DNA from: Bacteroidia bacterium
GTDB lineage: Bacteria; Bacteroidota; Bacteroidia; Chitinophagales; JAUHXS01
NCBI GenBank assembly: GCA_030426955.1
Contig: JAUHXS010000001.1
Coordinates: 561,339-625,338, forward strand
Direction of reading: 5' to 3'
DNA: 64,000 bases
A program made the position numbers and the translations under genes. This document shows, piece by piece, positions 9,357 to 17,518 of the stretch. Numbering within the stretch: position 1 is the first letter of the stretch; every line of letters starts with the position of its first letter. The notes under the pieces were generated by a model. That model had not been told where the DNA came from and searched no databases. It saw only the letters and a program-made list of their open reading frames with translations.

Positions 9357-10628
9357 CTAATTATACCCATACTTTCCACCCCACATTCTTTGCAGATACT
9401 TCCTTATTTCTGCTTCACGAGGGTTATTTCCAGGATCGTATAGCTTGAGACCTTTTAGTTGCTCCGGTAAGTACTCCTGATCCACAAAATTGTTTTGGTA
9501 ATCATGCGCATACTTATAGCCTTTGCCATACTCCATGTCTTTCATCAATTTGGTCGGTGCATTTCTCAATGGTAAAGGAACGGGAAGATTACCAGTCTGA
9601 GCAACTTTTTTCTTTGCATCTTTTATGGCTAAATACGATGCATTACTCTTAGGTGAACTAGCCAAATACGTAACTGCCTGACTCAATATGATCTCACACT
9701 CTGGGTAACCTACTACATTTACTGCCTGAAAACAATTGTTGGCAATAACTAGTGCCGTTGGATTAGCATTACCAATGTCTTCAGATGCTAATATGACCAA
9801 TCGGCGTGCAATAAACTTTGGATCTTCGCCTCCTTCAATCATTCTGGCTAGCCAATACACGCCTGCATTCGGGTCACTACCTCTAATGGACTTGATAAAC
9901 GCTGAAATGATATCGTAGTGCTGTTCTCCATTTTTATCATACAACGCTAAGTTCTTTTGAGCCAACTCTTTTACTAAGTCATTTGTAATAGTATTTTTTT
10001 CCGCTTGGCTACCCAAAACAACTAGTTCCAAAAGGCTCAATAGCTTTCTGGCATCTCCTCCTGACAGTTTGATCAACGCTTCACTTTCTTGCAGCAAAAT
10101 CTCTCTCTTAGAAAGCTCAACATCTTCCTTTATTGCTTTACGCAATAAATCTTCCAAGTCTTTACTGCTAAGTTCTTTTAACGTGTACAACTGACATCGA
10201 GATAACAAGGCCGAGTTAACTTCAAATGAAGGATTTTCAGTTGTTGCTCCTATCAAAGTAATAACACCTTTTTCGACCGCACCTAACAAGGAATCTTGCT
10301 GTGATTTGTTAAATCGGTGAATCTCATCAATAAACAAGATTACATTTTGTTGTTTGGTCGCCAGTTCAATGACTTCCCTCACCTCCTTTACACCTGACTT
10401 AATCGCGCTCAACGCATAAAAAGGTCGATCCAGTTCATTTGCTATGATATTGGCCAAAGTTGTTTTTCCAACACCTGGTGGTCCCCAAAAGATCAAGGAT
10501 GGTATTCTTCCCGACTCAATAGACTTTCTCAAAACTTTATCCTTACCTACAAGGTGCTCTTGTCCAATAAGGTCATCCAGATTTTTAGGACGCATACGCT
10601 CTGCAAGCGGAATATTTTGACTACTCAT
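9357..10628 (-). CDS. rarA: Replication-associated recombination protein A (MgsA/WHIP-type AAA+ ATPase)
   Basis: RarA is an AAA+ ATPase related to clamp-loader subunits that acts at stalled replication forks. Walker A GPPGVGKT is at residues 49-56, Walker B in '[17 protein letters not shown]', sensor 1 in 'IGATTENPSFEVNSALLSRC'. The C-terminal part has the tetramerisation region with 'GSDPNAGVYWLARMIEGGEDP' and 'RRLVILASEDIGNANP', which are diagnostic for RarA. The length of 423 residues is normal. It converges with the fic gene. Confidence 0.95.
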   Translation of the reverse strand: MSSQNIPLAERMRPKNLDDLIGQEHLVGKDKVLRKSIESGRIPSLIFWGPPGVGKTTLANIIANELDRPFYALSAIKSGVKEVREVIELATKQQNVILFIDEIHRFNKSQQDSLLGAVEKGVITLIGATTENPSFEVNSALLSRCQLYTLKELSSKDLEDLLRKAIKEDVELSKREILLQESEALIKLSGGDARKLLSLLELVVLGSQAEKNTITNDLVKELAQKNLALYDKNGEQHYDIISAFIKSIRGSDPNAGVYWLARMIEGGEDPKFIARRLVILASEDIGNANPTALVIANNCFQAVNVVGYPECEIILSQAVTYLASSPKSNASYLAIKDAKKKVAQTGNLPVPLPLRNAPTKLMKDMEYGKGYKYAHDYQNNFVDQEYLPEQLKGLKLYDPGNNPREAEIRKYLQRMWGGKYGYN

Positions 10629-10765
10629 AGCTTATTGTAAAAATAAGTTAAGATTGATTCTTATAAAAATATTAGTAAAAATTATAATATATGATATTTT
10701 TTTCTTATATTTACTTTACTTACTATCTACGTGGGGCTGGCTAAACACTTTATAAACACACAACC

Positions 10766-11119
10766 GTGAAAAACTACAACAACATACCTAAGTCTGTCCG
10801 CGAAGAGTTAAAAGACATTCCTTCAAAAACAAAATCCAGTAATGAGACCTATAAGAAAACCTTTTTGAGCTTTTTTAACTCTAGAAAGTTAAATGTATAC
10901 GGAAAAGCTGCTCAAGTAGGATTTCAAAAAAAGCAGTCTTTTTCGTTTGATGATAAAAGACATCTTGTCAAGCTAAAGCAACAACAAAGCAATACCAAAA
11001 ATCAAGTTAAGTCAAACATTAAAATTCCAGTTAAGAGGTATTCCGCCAATAATTCACCCAACAATAGGGGCTTAATTTCTAAAACGTTTCATTCTGTTGT
11101 TTCTAAGTTTAAGAGGTAG
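10766..11119 (+). CDS. Small basic protein of unknown function
   Basis: The frame codes for 117 residues, starts with GTG and is rich in Lys, Asn and Ser, with a strongly positive net charge. No signal peptide, membrane segment or known domain is recognised. A TATATTTAC stretch at about 10714-10722 resembles a -7 box, and the sequence looks like codon-biased coding DNA. It lies between the divergent rarA gene and a repeat-filled intergenic region. The basic, low-complexity make-up would suit a nucleic-acid-associated or disordered protein, but that is a guess. Confidence 0.55.
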   Translation: MKNYNNIPKSVREELKDIPSKTKSSNETYKKTFLSFFNSRKLNVYGKAAQVGFQKKQSFSFDDKRHLVKLKQQQSNTKNQVKSNIKIPVKRYSANNSPNNRGLISKTFHSVVSKFKR

Positions 11120-11190
11120 ATTGTTTCGTAAGTATTTGTAGCATATTAATTTCTAAAGGAGGTTGTCTATACTTTTTAGGTAATCTCACA
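11120..11190. other. Start of a 639-base gene-free region
   Basis: The whole stretch from 11120 to 11758 has no convincing gene. It holds two repeat-like elements (listed separately) and ends with an inverted repeat before polA. This first part shows nothing recognisable. Confidence 0.5.
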
Positions 11191-11400
11191 CCGTCATTCT
11201 CCAAAGGAGTCCCTTAACTGATCTTCAATCTGAAATGATTTGTAACTATTGAAGAGGTAAGAGAAACCTATCTGTATGCTGTCGCTGAAGCTTTAGCATA
11301 AGTGTCCGCACAGGCAGGGAATCTCCTTATTTTTGTTAGAGATTCTTCGTTTTGTATTTTAATATCTTCGATTTTAAAATATCAAAACTCTGAATGACGA
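11191..11400. repeat. MITE-like interspersed repeat with GTCATTC ends
   Basis: About 210 bases are bounded by inverted ends GTCATTC (11193-11199) and GAATGAC (11392-11398). Inside are 'GGGAATCTCC' and 'GAGATTCTTCG', the arrangement seen in many Bacteroidota intergenic repeats whose ends read GTCATTC...GAATCTC. No coding capacity is visible. Classification as a MITE or similar non-coding repeat is from pattern memory, not from finding other copies in this window. Confidence 0.5.
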
Positions 11401-11503
11401 ATAGAACAAGCATTTCAGAATCTGGATAATTAATAACTAATAAAAGCCTAGGCAACCTCATATAATGAAATCAATATTAAATTGACATGGCACTAAAATG
11501 AAA

Positions 11504-11626
11504 CAGTCATGCTGAGGTACGAAGCATCTAAAATTAGATACCTGCCTCGCCGTCAGGCGGGTTTCTACGCCAGCCTCCGACGGCTATAGCCTCTGGCGAC
11601 GGCACGTTGGCGGATCAATATGACAG
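11504..11626. repeat. MITE-like repeat with GC-rich hairpin core
   Basis: The element has imperfect inverted ends (CAGTCATGCTG at 11504-11514, CAATATGACAG at 11616-11626) around a core far richer in GC than the surroundings. The core contains self-complementary stems, for example CGCCAG...CTGGCG and GCCT...AGGC. The 'TCATGCTGAGG.ACGAAGCATCT' type opening and the 'CCTGCC...GGCGGG' stem occur in interspersed repeats of many Bacteroidota genomes. It has no ORF of its own. Confidence 0.55.
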
Positions 11627-11719
11627 ATTATAATGATTGAGCTATAGTTAAATAACTAACAGACTTTATCATTAGTTAAATCAGCTTTTTTCCAATTTCA
11701 TTTATGTAAATGGAAAAAT

Positions 11720-11757
11720 TTACGTTGTTTTGAATAATACAATTTAAGACAACGTAA
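11720..11757. promoter_or_regulatory. Inverted repeat in the polA leader
   Basis: TTACGTTGT (11720-11728) and its exact reverse complement ACAACGTAA (11749-11757) flank a 20-base AT-rich spacer, ending one base before the polA ATG. It could be a protein-binding site or an mRNA hairpin that hides the start region. Its function is unknown. Confidence 0.4.
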
Positions 11758-11758
11758 G

Positions 11759-14539
11759 ATGGAGCAGAAAAAACTTTTTCTTTTAGATGCAATGGCACTG
11801 ATATACAGAGCCTACTATGCTTTCAACAACAGCAAAAACCCAAACAGCGGCTTAATCAATTCTAAGGGGATGAATACGTCCGCCGTTTTCGGCTTTACAC
11901 TCACTTTGGTTGACTTAATTGAGAAAGAACAACCCACACACATTGCAGTTGCCTTTGACACGTTTGCTCCTACTTCTCGCTCCGAAGAGTTTAGCGACTA
12001 TAAAGCCAACCGAGAGTCTACCCCTGAAGATATTGTCAATGCCCTACCCTACATCAAGGAATTAATTCAAGGTTTTAATATTCCTGTTCTGGAACTAGAT
12101 GGCTACGAAGCAGATGATATTATTGGCACCTTGGCAAAAAAAGCGGAGCAAGCTAATTATGAAGTATATATGGTGACCCCAGACAAAGATTACATGCAAT
12201 TGGTTTCGGAGAAAGTATTTATGTACAAACCTGCCTACCAAGGAAAGCCTGTTGAAATATATGGTATTCCAGAAGTTTTGAAGAAATGGGGCATCAAAAG
12301 GATTGATCAAGTTATTGATATGCTTGGCTTACAAGGAGATGCCGTAGACAATATTCCAGGGATACCAGGAGTAGGCCCCAAGACAGCTCAAAAACTCATT
12401 GAAGAGTACGATACGGTTGAGAATTTATTAGACCATGCTGACGAACTCAAAGGCAAACTAAAAGAAAAAGTAGAATCTAATAAGGAGCAAGCCATTATGT
12501 CTAAGAGTTTGGCCACTATTATTCTTGACGTACCCATTGAATTTAACGAGAAAGATTTAACGCGTGAGCAAGTTGACAAAGAAAAGCTGACAACCCTTTT
12601 CTCTGAGCTTGAATTCAGGACACTAGGAAAACGTGTTATCGGAGAAGAATACAGCGTCACAGCAACTGGTGGACAAATGGACCTATTTGCTTCAAACGGT
12701 GACTCGGAAGAAATGCCAAGTGAAGCCAAAAACATAGAAAACACCGACCATACTTACCACTTGGTTAATACAGAAAGTGAGATACAAGACCTAATTAAAA
12801 GACTTGAACAGCAGAGCAGTTTCTGTTTCGATACAGAAACGACTGGAATCAACCCCAATGACATCGAAATTGTTGGACTATCTGTATCCTTTAAAGAAGG
12901 GGAAGCTTATTACGTCCCTCTTTCTGATAATCAAGAAGAAGCCAAGAAAACTTTATCCTTGTTTAAAAACGTTTTTGATAATGAAAAGGTCGAGAAAATT
13001 GGTCAGAACATAAAGTACGATATTATAGTTCTAAAATGGTATGATGTAGAAGTAAAAGGCACGTTATTTGATACCATGTTGGCACACTACATCATAGAGC
13101 CCGACATGAGGCACAATATGAATATTCTCGCTGAAAACTATCTCCGTTATTCACCAGTTTCTATTGAAACACTAATTGGCAAAAAAGGCAAAAATCAAAA
13201 AAGCATGAGAGATGTGCCAGTTGAAGAAGTTGTTGAGTATGCCGGAGAAGACGCAGATATTACTTTACAAATCTCAGAAAAGTTAAGACCAGAATTAAAA
13301 GAAAAGAAGGGTGAAAAACTCTTTAATGAAATCGAAGCACCGTTACTTCCTATCCTCGCTGACATGGAATACGAAGGGGTAAAAGTGGATGTAAGTTTTT
13401 TAGAGAATTACTCCATAGAGCTAGAAAAAGACATTTTGGATACAGAAAAGTCTATTTATGAGCTAAGTGGCTCTAGTTTTAATATCGCCTCCCCTAAGCA
13501 ACTTGGAGAGATTTTGTTTGATAAAATGGGCATTGAATACAAAGGTAAAAAGACAAAGACTGGACAATACTCTACAAATGAAGAAACATTAAACAAGATA
13601 AAAGAGGATAATGAAATCGTACAGAAAATATTAGATTTCAGACAGTTGAGCAAATTAAAATCAACTTATGTAGATGCATTACCTAAAGAGGTAAACTCCA
13701 AAACAGGTAGAATCCATACCACTTTTTCTCAGGCGGTGGCAGCGACTGGAAGATTGAGTTCAGACAAACCAAACCTGCAAAACATTCCAATAAGAACAGA
13801 AAAAGGTCGTGAGATAAGAAAAGCTTTTATACCAAGAAGCGAAGAACATATGCTGCTTTCAGCAGATTATTCCCAAATTGAACTACGCCTTGTGGCGGCT
13901 ATCAGTAAAGATGAAGCAATGATGCAAGCCTTTCAAGATGGTACTGACATTCATACTGCCACTGCTGCCAGAGTTAATAAAGTTGAATTGGATGCAGTCA
14001 CACCAGAGATGCGAAGAAATGCCAAAACGGTAAATTTTGGCATCATCTATGGTATTTCAGCTTTTGGCTTAGCAGAACGAACAGGCATCAGCAGAACCGA
14101 AGCAAAAGAGTTGATCGAACAGTATTTTGCGTCCTACCCCAACATAAAAAAATATATGGATGATACCATCCAGTTTGCAAAAGATAACGGATATGTAGAA
14201 ACCCTACTAGGAAGAAGAAGATACCTTCGTGATATTAACTCTAGCAACTTTACCGTTCGTGGTTTTGCGGAACGAAATGCGATTAATGCACCTATTCAAG
14301 GCTCAGCCGCCGACATGATTAAAATAGCCATGATCAATATCTACAAAGAATTTAAGTCCCAAAACCTTAAATCTAAAATGGTATTGCAAGTTCATGACGA
14401 ATTGGTATTCGATGTTTTAAAGAATGAAGAAAATACGGTTAAGGAAATAGTAATAGAACAAATGCGCAGTGCAATTGACTTAGATGTTCCAATCGAGGTA
14501 GAGGTTGGTATAGGTAATAACTGGCTAGAAGCACACTAA
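11759..14539 (+). CDS. polA: DNA polymerase I
   Basis: Pol I fills gaps and removes RNA primers. All three domains are present: an N-terminal 5'-3' exonuclease (residues 1-300, 'PDKDYMQLV', 'GIPGVGPKTAQKLI'), a 3'-5' proofreading exonuclease with intact acidic residues (D358 and E360 in DTETTG, then 'QNIKYDIIVL' and 'YAGEDADITL'), and a polymerase domain with motif A 'ADYSQIELR' (D703), motif B 'RRNAKTVNFGIIYG' and motif C 'VHDELVF' (D880). The 926-residue length is normal. Proofreading is predicted to be active, unlike in many Gram-positive homologues. The start ATG follows a 9-base inverted repeat. Confidence 0.97.
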   Translation: MEQKKLFLLDAMALIYRAYYAFNNSKNPNSGLINSKGMNTSAVFGFTLTLVDLIEKEQPTHIAVAFDTFAPTSRSEEFSDYKANRESTPEDIVNALPYIKELIQGFNIPVLELDGYEADDIIGTLAKKAEQANYEVYMVTPDKDYMQLVSEKVFMYKPAYQGKPVEIYGIPEVLKKWGIKRIDQVIDMLGLQGDAVDNIPGIPGVGPKTAQKLIEEYDTVENLLDHADELKGKLKEKVESNKEQAIMSKSLATIILDVPIEFNEKDLTREQVDKEKLTTLFSELEFRTLGKRVIGEEYSVTATGGQMDLFASNGDSEEMPSEAKNIENTDHTYHLVNTESEIQDLIKRLEQQSSFCFDTETTGINPNDIEIVGLSVSFKEGEAYYVPLSDNQEEAKKTLSLFKNVFDNEKVEKIGQNIKYDIIVLKWYDVEVKGTLFDTMLAHYIIEPDMRHNMNILAENYLRYSPVSIETLIGKKGKNQKSMRDVPVEEVVEYAGEDADITLQISEKLRPELKEKKGEKLFNEIEAPLLPILADMEYEGVKVDVSFLENYSIELEKDILDTEKSIYELSGSSFNIASPKQLGEILFDKMGIEYKGKKTKTGQYSTNEETLNKIKEDNEIVQKILDFRQLSKLKSTYVDALPKEVNSKTGRIHTTFSQAVAATGRLSSDKPNLQNIPIRTEKGREIRKAFIPRSEEHMLLSADYSQIELRLVAAISKDEAMMQAFQDGTDIHTATAARVNKVELDAVTPEMRRNAKTVNFGIIYGISAFGLAERTGISRTEAKELIEQYFASYPNIKKYMDDTIQFAKDNGYVETLLGRRRYLRDINSSNFTVRGFAERNAINAPIQGSAADMIKIAMINIYKEFKSQNLKSKMVLQVHDELVFDVLKNEENTVKEIVIEQMRSAIDLDVPIEVEVGIGNNWLEAH

Positions 14540-14639
14540 ACTAAAATTTTTGCAAATTGACATAAATGTGTATATTTATGCGTTATGTCTTTGATTTTTG
14601 CGAAGTCATTTCAATTTATAATAACTTAAACAAACACCA

Positions 14640-15689
14640 ATGAAAAAAACTTATACTTTAATTTTATCATTATTTGCTCTATTAGGAGTAACAGCTCAAA
14701 ACGACACCGTTGATATAGGAATTTCAATGATCACAGCACCTGCAGAGGGCGCAGATGTTTCGGGAACTCTTCAACTTTCGTACGCAGTAAAAAATTACGG
14801 AGCAGGCACAATTGGAACAGCTAATTTGGATACCCTGAGAGGCGATATTTGGGATAGTGCTACAGGAACTGCTCTTGGCAGAATTGACTATCCAGTTGCT
14901 TCATTAACTGGTGGTGTATTGGCAGCAAATGACAGTATTATTCTTACCAATACATTTTTAACAACATTAACTGGTAATAGAACCATCTATGTTGCAACCA
15001 CAGAGCCCAATGATACTATTAGAAGCAATGATACAATGGCGCTACATATAAATATAGTTAACCCAGATATTGGTATCGGGTCGGTGCAAGCTCCTGCTAA
15101 TGGTTCCATTATAACAACTAGCACAACAACTTTTAGCTTTACAATAACCAATAATGGGACTACTGATTTTATTGCTTTTGCTGGCGCTCCTTTTGTAGAT
15201 ATAACTGAAAATGGAACATCTATAACTCCTGGTGGCATATTCCTACAACAAGGTCTAATTATTCCAGCGGGACAAACAACTAATCCATTATCAATTGACG
15301 TGGGCGTAACTCCAGGGAATAATACTTACTGTATAACAACTGACTTAGCTATGACAGGGGGATTTGGTCTTACCGACGCAAATGCTACAAATGATGAATC
15401 TTGCAATGAGGCAGAAGTATGGGCAGTAGGCTTAGACTATGTAAATATTGATATTAATAATATCTCGTTGATCGGAGATAGACTACAAGTGAACTATGAT
15501 AATAAAAACAATAGCAAACTTGACCTAGTCATTACCAATATACTTGGCCAAGAAGTGTACAGCGCTCCAATGAATGGAGGCAATAATATGCATACTGCTG
15601 ATTTATCTGGCATCAACAGTTCATTAATCTTGGTAAACATCTTATCTGACGATAAAGTTGTTGCTACACAGAAGTTCATGATGAACTAG
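14640..15689 (+). CDS. Secreted protein with CARDB-like domains and T9SS type A sorting domain
   Basis: A clear signal peptide (MKKTYTLILSLFALLGVTAQ) precedes two Ig-like segments of about 120 residues, each built around 'ITAPAEGADVSGTLQLSYAVKNYG' or 'VQAPANGSIITTSTTTFSFTITNNG', a pattern like CARDB/FN3 adhesion modules. The last 80 residues (VNYDNKNNSKLDLVITN, ILGQEVYS, ATQKFMMN) form a T9SS type A sorting domain. No enzymatic motif is seen. It stands alone, with an intrinsic terminator 18 bases downstream. Confidence 0.8.
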   Translation: MKKTYTLILSLFALLGVTAQNDTVDIGISMITAPAEGADVSGTLQLSYAVKNYGAGTIGTANLDTLRGDIWDSATGTALGRIDYPVASLTGGVLAANDSIILTNTFLTTLTGNRTIYVATTEPNDTIRSNDTMALHINIVNPDIGIGSVQAPANGSIITTSTTTFSFTITNNGTTDFIAFAGAPFVDITENGTSITPGGIFLQQGLIIPAGQTTNPLSIDVGVTPGNNTYCITTDLAMTGGFGLTDANATNDESCNEAEVWAVGLDYVNIDINNISLIGDRLQVNYDNKNNSKLDLVITNILGQEVYSAPMNGGNNMHTADLSGINSSLILVNILSDDKVVATQKFMMN

Positions 15690-15707
15690 TATTAAAGTAG
15701 ATATTCT

Positions 15708-15739
15708 AAAAAGCGCTTCAATTGGAGCGCTTTTTTTTT
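15708..15739 (+). terminator. Rho-independent terminator
   Basis: A stem of AAAAAGCGCT and AGCGCTTTTT around a loop of eight bases is followed by a run of nine T. It ends the transcript of the upstream secreted-protein gene. Confidence 0.85.
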
Positions 15740-15775
15740 GAATACAAATTCTAACTCCAGAAGAATTAAAGAAAT

Positions 15776-17479
15776 TTGAAATATAAATTTTATATAGCAG
15801 CACTAGCATACTTTCTTTTCTGTGATTCCTCCCTTGCTCAGTATTGCATTCCTGATACAATCTCACTAGACCCTGATTTTGGTATTACCTATGTTGGGTT
15901 AAAGAACCTAAGCAATGCCTCAAACTTAGAAGAGGGTTATATAGACTTCTCATCTACGACGGATACCCCTACTCTATTTATCGGTGAAACTTTTGAAATT
16001 GCTGTTATCGGAAGCCCAACCGTAGATCAAAAATTATATATCTGGATAGACTGGCGAAATACAGATAACAACTGGGCTCAATCCGATGAAAACGTTATTG
16101 GACCTGAAGACGTGACCGCTGGGACAGATACGTTCAAGTTTACCTTTCCGCTCTCGTGTCGAGTTGACCCCAATAAATATGTAAGAATGAGAGTAAAAAT
16201 GGGAGAAGATAATGGTACAGCAGAAGATATCTGTTTTCTGGAAAATCATGATATAGAAGACTATATCGTCAAAGTTGAATTTCTACCAAGTCAGGATACT
16301 TCATACAATACAGAGCTCTGCAATTTAATTCCGAATTATGATCTGTCTTTTGGGATTTGCAATGAAGCATCAGGCTATACCAGCTCAGACATGGACCTTC
16401 ACCTCTATCCTGGTAGTGCACCAACTATGGCTATCCCATATCATTTTGAAGGAGCTGCTACCACAAGTAATTTTTTTGGATCACAAGCACCTTTGGCAGG
16501 CACTGGCTTTATTGGGGTACAAACATATGATAAAAATCCTGTTGCAGATGTCAGACATTATATCCAACTACCTTTAATCTCGCCTTTGGAAAACGGTAAA
16601 AGCTATTGTGCAGAGTTTCATGCAAGCCGAGCAGATAATAGTCAGTATGCAACAAATGGTCTAGGAATGTTTTTTTCTACTAGTAAACTTGATACCAACA
16701 CTATTGAAACACTTCCCATCACACCACAAATCACATCCAACACAGTCATAACAGACACCTCCAATTGGACTCCTATTAATGGAGAGTTTATTGCTACAGG
16801 CCAAGAAAGGTATATTATAATTGGAGGGTTTTATGACGACTCACAACTAACATTAGATTCCAGCACTAGTCCAAGGCCAGAAGCATTTTACTATATAGAC
16901 AAAATTGGTGTTTACCCAAAAGAGGATATTGTTTTATCCTACCCAGATACTGTTTGCAAAGGAGAGGCATTCTCCGTAAATGCAAGTAATCCTTGTTCTT
17001 ACGAAATATTTGATATTCATAACACACTACTTTCTAGTAATGCACCATTGCAAATTGATAGCATAAATGGAGATACTAGCTTTATTGTGCAAAGCTCACA
17101 CGGAAGTACACTTTGTGAAGATATAGATACCATAACCATACATTTTTGCAAAGACTCCATTATCGATAGCATTCCGCCAGTTATAGCTGAGCCAATGGAC
17201 ACTTTACTATTTTATATTCCGAATGCTTTCTCTCCAAATAATAACATTGAAAACAGTAATTTCGGCATCATAATTAATCAAGTTCCAGAGCAATTTGAAA
17301 TGGTCATCTATGATAGATTCGGACAGCTTGTTTTCCACTCTGATAACCATCTTGATCATTGGGATGGCAGGCTATTCAATAACCAACTTGCAAGTACAGG
17401 AGTTTATGTATGGAAGGTTCACTTAAAATGGAAGCAATCAATATATGATTTGATTGGCAGTTGTACTCTACTTAAATAA
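15776..17479 (+). CDS. GEVED-domain surface protein, T9SS type B
   Basis: The start is a TTG, giving a signal peptide that ends at SLAQ. Residues about 20-165 form a GEVED domain ('LYIWIDWRNTDNNW', 'VRMRVKMGED', 'DIEDYIVKVEF'), common in Bacteroidota extracellular proteins. A jelly-roll-like middle part (about 175-375) follows, then an Ig-like region and a type B sorting domain (YIPNAFSPNNNIENSNF, YDRFGQLVF, WDG). It is probably an adhesin or binding protein. No catalytic motif is recognised. It lies behind a strong terminator, so it has its own promoter, which I could not fix. Confidence 0.85.
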   Translation: MKYKFYIAALAYFLFCDSSLAQYCIPDTISLDPDFGITYVGLKNLSNASNLEEGYIDFSSTTDTPTLFIGETFEIAVIGSPTVDQKLYIWIDWRNTDNNWAQSDENVIGPEDVTAGTDTFKFTFPLSCRVDPNKYVRMRVKMGEDNGTAEDICFLENHDIEDYIVKVEFLPSQDTSYNTELCNLIPNYDLSFGICNEASGYTSSDMDLHLYPGSAPTMAIPYHFEGAATTSNFFGSQAPLAGTGFIGVQTYDKNPVADVRHYIQLPLISPLENGKSYCAEFHASRADNSQYATNGLGMFFSTSKLDTNTIETLPITPQITSNTVITDTSNWTPINGEFIATGQERYIIIGGFYDDSQLTLDSSTSPRPEAFYYIDKIGVYPKEDIVLSYPDTVCKGEAFSVNASNPCSYEIFDIHNTLLSSNAPLQIDSINGDTSFIVQSSHGSTLCEDIDTITIHFCKDSIIDSIPPVIAEPMDTLLFYIPNAFSPNNNIENSNFGIIINQVPEQFEMVIYDRFGQLVFHSDNHLDHWDGRLFNNQLASTGVYVWKVHLKWKQSIYDLIGSCTLLK

Positions 17480-17518
17480 AGGTATTTCTGATTGAGCCAA
17501 GCTTAAAAACCAGTATCA

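Noticed and set aside
11120-11758. A hidden gene in the long gap before polA
   Set aside because: No frame of useful length with a plausible start; the sequence is explained by repeats.
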